A stretch of DNA of 64,000 nucleotides from Brachycybe producta (taxonomy: Eukaryota > Arthropoda > Diplopoda > Playtdesmida > Andrognathidae), in the NCBI GenBank assembly GCA_036925085.1, contig JAUPFP010000003.1, positions 3,029,001-3,093,000 of the forward strand, in the 5' to 3' direction. The position numbers and the translations under genes are program-made. Below are positions 33,421 to 43,840 of the stretch, one piece after another (position 1 is the first letter of the stretch; each line of letters starts with the position of its first letter). Below the pieces are notes generated by a model. That model was not told where the DNA came from. It was given only the letters and a program-made list of their open reading frames with translations, and made no database searches.

Positions 33421-33810
33421 CTGTCAGTGTTTTCCTTATGGGATTAATTATGGACCATATGGTAAATGTCCAAACTATTTCTCACACACACATTATATGA
33501 GAAGAAGAAAAAACCGTTTTAAATTGAAAGTCCCTTTCTACTTTTCAATAGTTTTTTAAATTGTAGAAGAGGGATTGAGGAATAGAGAGAGAGAGAGAGA
33601 GACCTAAGTGAACCCCATATGGTAAATCCCTTCCGAATTAGCAAACTAATCCTAAATAATTGCATGGCAAAGATGCTGGCAATTTTGGATTTCACTCTTT
33701 TAAGAGCTCTCTCTCTCTCTCTCTCTATGATGTTTGTAAGACAAATATATAACATACATATATGAGGCGCCATTTGCGTCATAATTAACATTCTTTTTAG
33801 ATATATACTA
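33421..33810. other. Spacer with short GA/CT runs
   Basis: (GA)n at about 33582-33601 and (CT)n at about 33709-33726 are complementary and could pair. No gene. Confidence 0.4.
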
Positions 33811-34127
33811 GCTTTTTATACCCGGCTTTGCCCGAGTTTTAAAATCTCAGATTAATTACTCTGAAAAAGATCAAAGAATATTGGTGCTAAGACAACGGCA
33901 ACGGTGACCAAAAACTGAACCCCTTTCACAGCAAACCAAAAAAAAAAAAAATCTGCAGCTTTATATACACTTCTGCAGGTTATTAGAATTCCGCACCTCT
34001 TTAAAAATACACTATTTATGTGTTGGTATGGAATTCGGCAGGGGTGCATTGCCTATCTTAAGGCGCCGAAACTTTTTTCCCCGTTTCGGGTTCCTAATCT
34101 TTTTAAAATAAAACGGTTTGTCTATTA
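33811..34127. other. Dispersed-repeat-like segment with ACCCGGCTTTGCCCGAGT
   Basis: TATACCCGGCTTTGCCCGAG at about 33820 is a short GC-rich hairpin in otherwise AT-rich DNA, a type of sequence I associate with invertebrate repeats. AATTCCGCACC / GGAATTCGGCAGG suggests another pair. Not classified. Confidence 0.35.
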
Positions 34128-34240
34128 GAGATGGCCATTGATAGTATCGACATATCGATATTTCGATGTCGATATTGAACCATCGATAGTGACCTCTTCG
34201 ATATCAGTATCGATGTCAATATCGATATGTAGCTTGCGAG
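34128..34240. repeat. TATCGAT-rich repeat
   Basis: Dense ATCGATA/TATCGAC/GATATCG words, with imperfect inverted symmetry about 34180. Overlapping frames are artefacts. Confidence 0.65.
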
Positions 34241-34435
34241 GTCCCATCCTGATTGCGTATACGGTATATGAAGACGCGCACCACATGTAAAACTCGGGAA
34301 GGGAATGACGTAGCGAGATGAAAATAGTTGCATTAACTTGGAAATTCCGGAAAGAATATCCTGTGTCCCTCACCGTTCAAAAGCCTTTGATGTGCAAAGA
34401 ATTAAGCCCCGTCTATCTTTCTTTCTTTCCCTGTA

Positions 34436-34622
34436 TGTGTAACGCTGTACAAACAAGGACAAAAACCTTTAAGCAAACACATGTGAAGGCGGTGGGGGAA
34501 AGGAGAGAAGGAAACGTCCTTCATTGAGTGACCTTTAGTATTTGAATAAAATAGTTAAACAAGAATGTCCCGTCATACATGACGGGCTACCCACGTCATT
34601 TATGATGGGTTACCCAACTAGT
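34436..34622 (-). mobile_element. Family H element, copy 3 (reverse)
   Basis: TGTAACGCTGTACAAACAAG, AACCTTTAAGCAAACACATG, GAAACGTCCTTCATTGAGTG, TGTCCCGTCATACATGACGG and final GGGTTACCCAACTAGTA are the complement of copy 1. Confidence 0.65.
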
Positions 34623-34752
34623 ATATTATATATCCCAAAGGAATTCTATATCCCAAGTATACAATAATGTTAACTGTTAAGAAAAAAACCAGCAATAGAT
34701 GGCAGTGTTGTGCTTCATGATAATGGACTACAAGGTTTAGCATGATCTACAT

Positions 34753-35386
34753 CAAGCATGTCAAACTCGCAGCCCATGGCCCACAACGAATATCTTTGCG
34801 CACAGCCCCTGTCAGATCCAGGATTACTGACATTTCAACTTGGGTCAGTTTTGAAAGTAATCACTCCGAACAAGATTTCCCCCCCCCCTCCCGAAGTAGG
34901 AAAGACTGTAGCAGAGAAGAAATGCGCCAAGTGTCGGGAAGAAAACATTAATTGTACCGTTGTTCTTCTTTTTATACTCTACTTTTCGAAATAAACCTAC
35001 GTTTCTATAAAAATGGAAGTTTTTGTTTTGTTGTGTGGCCCACTTAAAAATAGACCTTGTTTATTTGGCCCGTGTTATACCTTGTACACACACGAGTTAA
35101 ATGAATTCAAATTAAATGTATTTAGGTGAATTATACGGAATCCAGTTAAGGACATGAACCCAAATAAAAATTGACTTTATTATTAATATTTTAAATTGAA
35201 ATACTAAATCAATATTTTGTCAATAGTTTATATAAATTATATTTAAGTATTAACTCAATATTTTCAGATTATTAACTGAATAAATTGAATTCGACATATT
35301 GTTTGTTTGTCCTTCACGGGGCTCTGTAGAACACGTTTATTATTTAAATGCATTTAAATTATCAGGTGTTGAGTAAGACATGCTTG
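34753..35386. mobile_element. hAT-like non-autonomous element with nested F2
   Basis: Ends CAAGCATGTC and GACATGCTTG are perfect 10-bp inverted repeats, flanked by an exact 8-bp duplication ATCTACAT (34745-34752, 35387-35394). CAGCCCATGGCCCAC and GTGTGGCCCACTT lie inside. 634 bp including the F2 insert, about 340 bp without it. No transposase frame; a C10 run at 34879-34888 breaks any reading frame. Confidence 0.9.
35075..35369 (-). mobile_element. F2 element, copy 7 (reverse), nested
   Basis: TTATACCTTGTACACACACG ... AAATTATCAGGTGT. The distal end (TACTAGGTATA) is missing, replaced by the host element's right end. Confidence 0.85.
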
Positions 35387-35471
35387 ATCTACATTCACTT
35401 GAGATATATATTTTTATTTGGAATATATCCATATGTTTTGAGATTTAATTGAAATACATATATATAATTAC

Positions 35472-35477
<6 letters not shown>

Positions 35478-35541
<64 letters not shown>
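35478..35541. repeat. (TA)n microsatellite
   Basis: About 64 bp of AT dinucleotide. Confidence 0.95.
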
Positions 35542-35544
<3 letters not shown>

Positions 35545-35946
35545 TATATAACAAGAATGTTAATTATGACCAAAACGGCGCCTCATACACGCGACTCGCA
35601 ATTGAAAACAAAAGCGAGAAAAAATGAATCAAAAGAAGGAAAATTGTCTTCTTCTTCTTCATGGTGTTAATTTAAATCAAACTTCATTGAAACGCATTTC
35701 TATTTATTAAGGCTTTTAAAAAAGACGTTTTTTTTTTAAGAAGAAGAAGAAGAAAAAGGTTTAAATAAATAGAAAAGCGGAATAAAAGTGAAGAAAGACA
35801 GAAAAAATATGGACGACGACGACTAAAAGTAATCGTCGAAGGCGTTGGCGCGTAGCTAATACCTTTGCCCACGAATTAGTAGAATCGACGTTCGAAAGTG
35901 ACAACTGTGAGAGAACGAGAGAGAGAGATAGAAAGATATATAGGTT
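35542..35946. other. Spacer
   Basis: Short AAG/GAC runs; no gene. Confidence 0.4.
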
Positions 35947-36151
35947 ACAGTCAAACTGCGGAATCAGTCAATCTGAGGATTGCCTAGGTAATGTGCAAAC
36001 CCCCCCCCCCCCCCAACCCTGCTAGCTGAATCTGCAAAAAATTCAACACCTCTAAAATGTATTGAATTTTGGCATGATTCCACTAGCAGTTTGGTGGTTT
36101 TGCAGATTGCCTAGGCAATATGCAGATTGACTGATTCCGCAGATTGACTGT
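35947..36151. mobile_element. CTGTCAATCTGC foldback element, copy 2
   Basis: ACAGTCAAACTGCGGAATCA ... TGATTCCGCAGATTGACTGT with inner GATTGCCTAGGTAAT / ATTGCCTAGGCAAT. Carries a C15 run (36000-36014) absent from copy 1, showing that C-runs arise inside elements. Confidence 0.85.
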
Positions 36152-36417
36152 AACATATACATAGATAGAGAGAAAGAGAATCTTTCTCTTTTTAAGAGAT
36201 CATCCTTCTCTCTCTCTCAAATTACTAGACTAACTTAAAACCTCCCCCGAAAAATTTAGATCCACAAACGGGTCGATTTTTCATCAAAACTTAAGGCATT
36301 GTTTCCACTGGAGGTGAAAATTTGAACTTTTCTGCATTAAAGCTCAGTACACACACACATTACGACAAAATCACAACAAACTACCGAGACTTGACGATGA
36401 TTTTAAAAGGCTACATC
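36152..36417. other. Spacer
   Basis: No feature recognised. Confidence 0.35.
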
Positions 36418-36602
36418 TACAGGAAGTTGGCTCCGCCCTTTTTATGACGAACGGCAACTTCTAATTGTTTGTTTATTTAGTCTGACGTCACATGCTTCCG
36501 CTCTTTTCAACGTCGAACAACACAACAAACCAATTAGAAGTTGCCGGTCGTCATAACAAGGGCGGAGCCAACTTCTGTTTGTTCCGTTTTCTAATTGCCT
36601 GT
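36418..36602 (-). mobile_element. ACAGGCA foldback MITE, copy A5 (left arm truncated)
   Basis: Begins at ACAGGAAGTTGGCTCCGCCC, missing about 22 bp of the arm. TGACGTCA at 36483-36490; right end CTAATTGCCTGT. No duplication found. Confidence 0.8.
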
Positions 36603-36624
36603 GACACAATATGTTTACAGAAAG

Positions 36625-36646
36625 AGAGAAAGAAAGAGGGTGAAAA

Positions 36647-36687
<41 letters not shown>

Positions 36688-36745
36688 AAGAGAGATAGAG
36701 AGAGAGAGATAGAGAGAAAGAGAGATAGAGAGAAAGAGAGATAGA

Positions 36746-36781
<36 letters not shown>

Positions 36782-36925
36782 AAGAGAGATAGAGAGAGAG
36801 AGAAAGAGAGAGATAGAGAGAGAGAAAGAGAGAGATAGAGAGAGAGAAAGAGAAAGATAGAGAGAGAGAAAGAGAGATAAAGATAGAAAGAGATAGAGAG
36901 AGAGAAAGAGAGATAGAGAGAGAAG
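36625..36925. repeat. (GA)n with GATA interruptions
   Basis: About 300 bp of GAGAGAAAGAGAGATAGAGA purine repeats. Ser/Leu frames on the minus strand are artefacts. Confidence 0.95.
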
Positions 36926-37285
36926 AAGATTGACTTTTGAAGAAGAGAAAAAAGCTTCGCGATCAGGTTTTCGAAACACGCTGCTGCCAAACTTTGACAG
37001 CTCCAAAAATACTCTCGGTTGCGGTTTTATTACACTTTCACAAATAAATTACAATTCTTCCACTACTTTGTCTCTACTTGACTCCCTTTTTCTGTCTCTC
37101 ATCCTCCTTTTACTTCTATGCATAGACTTACAAGAAGCTTAGCTTAAAAGCTCAAAACGATTCCATCTCAATCGATTCTATCTTAAACGACAATGCGGGT
37201 TGGAGGTGGAGGCTAGCTGTTAGGCAATTACATCGCTTATTTGCAGAGAAAAAAAGTGACACAATGCAAAAAAAAAAAAAAACTT
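36926..37285. other. Spacer
   Basis: No gene recognised. Confidence 0.35.
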
Positions 37286-37870
37286 AAGGTTGCTGAATAG
37301 ATAGATATTTATTTTGCTTTTATCCTACAGGATGGCGCCACTTGCAGTGGCTAATGCTAAGCTCTATAAACGTTTTTTTTTTTTTGTAAAATTTAGACGC
37401 AAAAACGTCAAGCGAACGTTTTTTTTAGAAACAACATTACGAGAAAAAAATTCAAATTGTTTTCAAAACTAGAATGGTAAAAGATTATGTTAAAAGTTTT
37501 TTCATTATTGCAATGTCTTAAAAAAATAAACGATTTTATAGTTCAGTTTGAAAAATGATCCGATTTTTATGTTTTTTCATTGAAATTTCATTGAAAAACT
37601 ATTTTCGGCCTTTTTTCAAACTGTCATAAAACGTTTATTTTGAAAGATATCTTGAAAAAAAGCATTTAGCATTATCGCCAACTATTCTAGTTTCTAAAAC
37701 ACTTTGATTTTTTTTTTCGTAATGTTTCTTCTGAAAAACGTTCGCTTCAAAAATATAAATTTTCTCTCAAAACCGCGCTGGTGAGAGGAAAGAGGCCTCT
37801 TATAGAATAGCCACTACAGTGGCGCCATCTGGGAGGACGAAAACAAAATAAATATCTGTTAAGCCACTTT
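37286..37870. mobile_element. Family K foldback element, complete
   Basis: Arms pair from the outside in: AAGGTTGCTGAATAGATAGA with TAAATATCTGTTAAGCCACTT; GATGGCGCCACTTGCAGTGG with CCACTACAGTGGCGCCATC; AGCGAACGTTTTTT with AAAAAACGTTCGC; the F1-like ACTAGAATGG/CTATTCTAGT pair; and AAACGATTTTATAGTTCAGT near the loop. About 585 bp. CTCF-like sites in both arms face opposite ways. Confidence 0.85.
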
Positions 37871-38164
37871 TTAAGTATTTTCTTCGAGCCGGAAATTAAA
37901 TTAAAATCCTCCAACCAAATTAAATACAAAAGCATTTCTAGCCTCTTTCTCCAACCCTTACAGTAGTATCGGTTGAGATGGAATTGTTTGAAATGGAATA
38001 CACTAGTTTTTACATAAGGGGTGGTGGGTGGTTTTATTATATATGAAAATAGGAGGATGAAAATAAGTTTTCTTGGTTATGTTATGTTGATATTTCATAA
38101 TTTATAAACACAGACACAAAACACTGACACCACAAATAATAACAAAGAAGTTTATAGAAGCAGA
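37871..38164. other. Spacer
   Basis: No gene recognised. Confidence 0.35.
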
Positions 38165-38815
38165 AAAAAAAAACTAAATAAAACGGAAACTACTTAAAAT
38201 AACATGTTAATTAAACCAAAATTCAAAACCTGGATCACAAGCAGAAAGTTTTTATTTCTATTGAATGCGAAAGAAAATTGAAATTTAGAGAAAACTGTTT
38301 TTACGATTTTTATTTTTATTTTCTGCTGCAAGCAGATGAAAGCAGAACTGTAGAAAAAAAAACTATTTCCAATTTTTATTTCTATTTTCTGTTAAACGCG
38401 AAATAAAATAGAAATGTAGAGAAAACTGTTTTTCTTCTTCTGATTTTTATTTCTGTTTTCTACAGAATGCGTAAAAATGCAGAAACGTAGATAAAATGTT
38501 TTTCCTATTATTTCTATTTTCTGTTGAATACGAAATAAAAGCAGAAATGTAGAGAAAATGGTTTGTCTGATTTTTATTCCTATTTTCTGCCGAATGTGAA
38601 GGAAAGCAGAATTGTTGAAAACACTTTTTCCAATTTTTATTTCTTATTTTCTGCTGAATGCGAAATAAAATAGAAATTTAGAGAAAACTGTTTTTACGAT
38701 TTTTTATTTCTATTTTCTGCTGAATACGAAAATAAAGCAGAAATGTAGAGTAAAAACCGTGTTTCTTATTTTTATTTCTAGTTCAATTTTCTGCTTTTTC
38801 TCAAACATGTGTGAT
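38165..38815. repeat. Tandem TTTTTATTTCTATTTTCTGC array, about 80-bp unit
   Basis: Seven or so units: GCAGAAATGTAGAGAAAACT, GTTTTTCTGATTTTTATTTC, TATTTTCTGCTGAATGCGAA, ATAAAA. The TTTTCTGC/GCAGAAA pair lets each unit fold. Another member of the GCAGAAAA set. Confidence 0.85.
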
Positions 38816-39739
38816 CCAGAATTTAATATTGACCCTATGACGTAAAAGTTAATTTTTTTTTTAAAGAATTATGGCGACAAAACATTTCGGTCGAATATTT
38901 TTTTTTTTGCGGTGACATTTTACTTTTGAGATCAAGAACAGAAAAACGCAAGTAAAAGTGTCGAAATGTATAAATAAAACCAACCTCTCAACCAAACATA
39001 CCTATTGAAATATATAGTTGAAAATGACAAAAAAAAGTGTGGATTTGAGAGAAAAAGAGTAAAAAAAATAGTTTAAAAGACACCATTTATATATATATAA
39101 TATAAACCACAATGGTTTTGAAAAGAGAAAAACGGCCACCGAATGAAAATTTCCACTCGAATAACTTTTGACAGCAACTTCGGATTGAAAATTGTAACCG
39201 AAAACCAAATAAATAAAAATAAAATCAACCCAAAACGACAAACAAAATTTTATTTATGAGAAAGAGACCCGAAAAATAAACACACACATCAGGTTGTATT
39301 TTGAAATCTAGTTATCTTGTGGCGCCACCTATGTGTTCTAACTTCTAACCATGAACTTGTTAGTTTAGCACAAGATAAATTTATATAAGTAAAATAAAAA
39401 CGTCAAAAGTGAGTTGAAGAATCGTCTGCTTTTTGAAGCTAGAAGGAAGACATCTTGCTTTTAAAGGCGTCCATTTTTATTTTATGTCCATTGAACCCTA
39501 TTGTAACTGAAGCACTAAGTACAGTTTGCGCCCTCTATTGGCAACGCTCAGTTCTGGCTCCATAGGAAGAGCTCTTAGTTGAGTTACCTCTGTATATGTA
39601 TCTTGGTTTAGTTTTTTTTTAGAAGCAGCTTTTTTTTAAAAAAATATGTTAGAAACTAGAAGAGCTTTACATGCAGAAAAATTAAACTGAAAATAGAAAT
39701 TCTCTCAAATAATTCGATTCTATTTCTATGGCGGAAAAA
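38816..39739. other. Spacer with two CTCF-like sites
   Basis: TTGTGGCGCCACCTATG at 39317-39333 and TGCGCCCTCTATTGGCAACG at 39527-39546, with an F1 left arm near 39650. No gene. Confidence 0.4.
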
Positions 39740-40032
39740 GTAAACTAGAAAGGGCCAATTGTGAAGTTAACAATTCCAATTTACTCAGTTAACAATTATG
39801 AATTTTTTTTAAATCAAAAACACTGGTTAGAGGCTAGAACTTTCTAGTTGACAACTGATAGTCACCAGTCATCTAGCCTCTAACCAGCCTTTTCTGATTA
39901 GAAAAAAATAAAACCATAGTTACAGTTGCTTTTAAAGATAATCATGATTGGCACACTTGGCACAATTGGGCCATATAAAATTCAGGAATTATTTAACGCT
40001 TGATTTTGAATTAAAAATCGGTAACTCTAATC
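39740..40032 (+). mobile_element. F3 hAT-like MITE fragment
   Basis: GGTTAGAGGCTAGAACTTTC ... CATCTAGCCTCTAACCAGCC centre with CCAATTGTGAAGTTAACAAT flank. The GGGCTCGG ends are degraded. Confidence 0.6.
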
Positions 40033-40046
40033 ATAAAGTGAGTAAA

Positions 40047-40281
40047 ATAAACGTGTTCTACAGAGCTCCGTGAAAGACAAACAAACAATATGTCGAATTA
40101 ATACTTAAAATATAATTCAATAAACTATTGACATTAAAATATTGATTTTGTATTTCAATTTTTAAAATATTAATAATAAAGTCAATTTTTATTTGGGTTC
40201 ATGTCCTTAACTGGATTCCGTAGAATTCACCTAAACACATTTAATTTGAATTCATTTAACTCATGACTGTGTATAAGGTAT
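40047..40281 (+). mobile_element. F2 element, copy 8 (5' truncated)
   Basis: Starts at ATAAACGTGTTCTACAGAGC, lacks TACC...AAATGCATTTAAAT, and runs to GTGTATAAGGTATTA. Followed directly by an F1 right arm (CTCTTCTAGTTTCTAAAACA). Confidence 0.8.
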
Positions 40282-40329
40282 TACTCTTCTAGTTTCTAAA
40301 ACACTATCACAGAATAAACTAAAATAAAT

Positions 40330-40536
40330 ACAGGCAATTAGAAATCGGGACAAACAGAAGTTGGCTCCGCCCTTTTTATGACGACCGGCAACTTCTAATT
40401 GGTTTGTTGTGCGGTGTTCGACGTTGAAAAGGGCGGAGCATATGACGTCAGACTACACGACCAACCAATTAGAAGTTGAGTTCGTCATAAAAAGGGCGGA
40501 GCCAACTGAAATTCGTTCCGATTTCTAATTGCCTGT
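40330..40536 (+). mobile_element. ACAGGCA foldback MITE, copy A6
   Basis: ACAGGCAATTAGAAATCGGG ... CGATTTCTAATTGCCTGT, TGACGTCA at 40443-40450. Flanks AAAATAAAT / GAAATAACT are similar but not identical. Confidence 0.88.
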
Positions 40537-41235
40537 GAAATAACTAGACTTGTTTTATGATGTAACAAGTGACTAGTCAAGACTATGAATGAAAATCTTT
40601 CAAAAAACGAAAATATGCAATGAATATTAAATTATAAAAGATAACGTTTTTTATTTTAAGTATTAAAAATGTTTTGCAGATAAGAAGATAGAAAAGGGTG
40701 AAAGGGGAGAGAAAAATGTAATAGAAATTTGCATAAAATTGAGAAAAAGGAAGGAAGAAATGAAAAAAAAATATATATATATAAGAAGATTGGCAAATAA
40801 TTCACGGTCATTAATAATTCAATTGAAAGAAAACCTCTTCTACTTTTTTATTACTGAAATGTGAGGGCTAAAAACACAACCCTGTTTGGGGCTTCTCTCT
40901 CAGTTGTGACTTTATTAAGGAATAATCAATGAGGTTGTCATTCATCATCATAATCATCCATTTGCTTTTGCTCTCTCAATGTATTGAGAAAACGGTTTAT
41001 CCGACCTCCCCTCCCCCCACATACAAACAACATCAAAATCGTAAATTACATTCTTCTTTTTTTTTCAAAAAGATATATATTTCTGAGATAACGAAAAATA
41101 CTGCGAGGAGGAAGGAGGAGGCTAGAAGGCAATTAATTGAAAAGGGGATAAAAAAAAGCACAAATTCAAGAAACGAAACTTAGGCACTTGAAAGTTCAAA
41201 ATTCAATCAAAAGTTTCAAACATTAAAAACAAACA
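40537..41235. other. Spacer
   Basis: AT-rich; no gene recognised. Confidence 0.35.
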
Positions 41236-41525
41236 AACAGGGGTTTTTCAATGTTAAAACCTTGTTCAGAGGGTTCAAGTTGAAAGTTCAAGTGATAGTT
41301 ACTTCTTAAATGTGAGCCTTAGCACTCGAACTTCAACTTGAATCCTTTAAATAAGATTCTAACATTAAAAATACTGTTCAAGAATGCAGAATATAATAGG
41401 GTTTCATATAATGTTAGAACCCTGTTTAGAGGGTTCAAAAGTTGGAGTTCAAGTGATAGTTACTTCTTGCAATTGAACCTTAGCACTCGAACTTCAACTT
41501 GAACCCTTTAAATAAGATTCTAGCA
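41236..41525. repeat. Tandem pair with CACTCGAACTTCAACTTGAA
   Basis: Two units of about 165 bp share AGAGGGTTCAA, AGTGATAGTTACTTCTT, TTAGCACTCGAACTTCAACT and TTAAATAAGATTCTA. Each contains GTTCAAG/CTTGAAC inverted words. Looser related text lies at 43.38-43.65 kb. Confidence 0.75.
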
Positions 41526-41529
41526 GGGG

Positions 41530-42050
41530 ATTCGAATGGCTCATCCCTAAATTTTACCAACGTATTTAACAGTTTTTTTAAGGTTAGAATTTGAAAGATT
41601 CGAAAAGACAAAAAAAGCGGCGAAGATTCGAGTTTTCGAAATTCGAATATTTTTCAAGATTCACGGGATTCGAGTATTCGAATATTCCATCCCTAAATTT
41701 TACCAAAGTTTTTTTTAACAAGTTTTGTTTATAGGTTAGGATTCAAAAGATTCGAAAGACTAAAAAAAGCGGCGAAGATTCGAGTTTTCGAATTTCAAAT
41801 ATTTTTCAAGATTCACAAGATTCGAGGATTCGAAAGACTAAAAAAAGCGGCGAAGATTCGAGTTTTCGAATATTTTTCAAGATTCACTTGATTCGAGGAT
41901 TCGAATATTCCATCCCTAAATTTTACCAAAGTTTTTTTTAACAAGTTTTATTTTTAGGTTAGGATTCAAAAGATTCGAAAGACTAAAAAAGCGGCGAAGA
42001 TTCGAGTTTTCGAATTTCGAATATTTTTCAAGATTCGCCGAATTTGAATA
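41530..42050. repeat. Tandem ATTCGAA array derived from the ATTCGAAT element
   Basis: Four imperfect units: GATTCGAGTTTTCGAATTTC, GAATATTTTTCAAGATTC, CCATCCCTAAATTTTACCAA, TAGGTTAGGATTCAAAAGAT, AAAAAAGCGGCGAA. These are the terminal parts of the elements at 10.1 and 16.7 kb, amplified without the middle. Confidence 0.8.
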
Positions 42051-42660
42051 TGAAATTCAAATTCGGATTTAAAAAAAACATAATACAAACATAAAACGCA
42101 CACACAAAATAAAATATCGCACGCAAAAAAAAACGGCCCACTGATTATAACACAATTAATATGATTAATTAAATTGTATTCTCTCATATTTTTTTTTACA
42201 ACTTAACAAAAAAAAATTGTCGATAAAACAAATTGAAAAGTAATCAGTTCGCTTTTTTGAACCGAAAAAAAAAAGATCCGACAGAAAAAAAAACTGCAAT
42301 CAGTATAAAATAATATTTCTCATAGAATAATAATAATAATGAAATAGATAGAGAGAAAGAGAGAGAGAGAAATGAAAAGAAATTACACACGTAGTAAGTA
42401 AATGCAAAAATATATGAAAAGCTTTTATCAGTTTTAATGTAAGTTTTGCCAAAACATAAAAGGGGTTTTTTTTGTAGAAGAAACAATTGAAATTCAACCA
42501 AATGAGTTTCAAACATTTTTCCCTTTCGCCCCCTTAAGGAAGGCAATCACTGCCTACTTTTCAAGATAGTCCTAAACAATAAAAATGGGTGGAAAACAAA
42601 AAAAGAGGTGAAAAATATGGCCCAAATTCAAGATGAAAACTTAAGTTTCTTTACTTTCTT
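42051..42660. other. Spacer
   Basis: A-runs and a short GA tract; no gene. Confidence 0.35.
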
Positions 42661-42944
42661 ATACCTATAGTACACACGTGATAATTTAAATGCATTTTAA
42701 ATAATAAACGTGTTCTACAGAGCCCTGTGAAGGACAAACAAACAAATATTTCGAATTCTCAATTTATTCAGTTAATAATCTCAAATTATTTGAGTTAATA
42801 CTGAAATATATAAACTATTGATTTAGTATTTCAATTTAAAATATTAATAATTAAAAGTCAATTTTTATTTGGGGTTCATGTCCTTAACTGGATTCCGTAT
42901 AATTCACCTAAACACATTTAATTTGATTTCATTTAACTCATTAG
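42661..42944 (+). mobile_element. F2 element, copy 9
   Basis: ATACCTATAGTACACACGTG ... GATTTCATTTAACTCAT. Internal deletion near 42810; right end lost. Confidence 0.8.
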
Positions 42945-43840
42945 GCCTTGTTTACACTGTGGCGAAAAATTTGTACTCAGTGAAAATTTTAACTGGTGAA
43001 AAATAAGTGTTTCCTATGGAGAAAAATATGTTAGTGCAATTTCTATTAGTAGGAGAAATGGAATTCGATTTGGCGACTAATAACAGAACAAACGTGGCCC
43101 CTGATTAATCACTATTATAGTTTGGTTCATTATGTTAGGCCAAATGAAGTGAAAAAACCACATTTGCTCTACCACTTTAACTAAAACATAAATTGCTGTT
43201 TCTCATCAATATTTACATTGAAAGGGCGTTACTTTTTCTATAAAACTATAGTTAAATATATCCTACAACTAATTAAAATACATTAATTTACCTGAAATGA
43301 TTAAAAATTGAAGAAAAAATCGATTAAAAAACACTAAATTCTTCACAGTCTTTTTGATAAAAAAAAAAGGATTTTTAGGATGGAGGAACCTTGTTCTGAG
43401 GGTTCAAAAGTGTCCAACTTTTTTTTTGTTTTTAAATAATGTGTGTACCTTAAAATTATAACTTCAACTTTGAATCTTTGTTCAGAGGTTTCAAAGTTGA
43501 ATTTGAGCATAAAGTGAATCCTTGATTCAGAGGCATTGGTATTAAGATTTCACCGTTTTTGTTTCAGGTCAATATTGAGTTCAAAATGGAATCTTGAAGT
43601 TTGGAATTAATTTGAACTATTTTAATCCAAGTGGAATTTAAGGTAAACAAAAAAAACCTATGTTATTTTACTATTCCTTCCCAAGTACAATTACATAGAA
43701 TATACTCTGTAAACAGCCGGTTGGGCCTATGGCAGAGGGACCTTAAGATCCAAGTGCTGCCAAGCTGCACTGTCAATATATAACCCTTGTTAATTGTCTT
43801 CAGTTTTAAGATGAAAGTATCTTTGTTAAACAAAGATAAA
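42945..43840. other. Spacer with GGTTCAAAG-type sequence
   Basis: 43380-43600 carries GAGGGTTCAAAAG and GAGGTTTCAAAG words like 41.2 kb. 43700-43775 has higher GC but no gene I can name. Confidence 0.4.

Noticed and set aside
33811-34110. Retrotransposon end or SINE with ACCCGGCTTTGCCCGAGT
   Set aside because: No poly-A tail, no A/B box and no reverse transcriptase frame nearby; kept only as an unclassified segment.
36442-37006. 182- and 151-residue Ser/Leu frames
   Set aside because: Translation of (GA)n DNA plus an A5 foldback arm.
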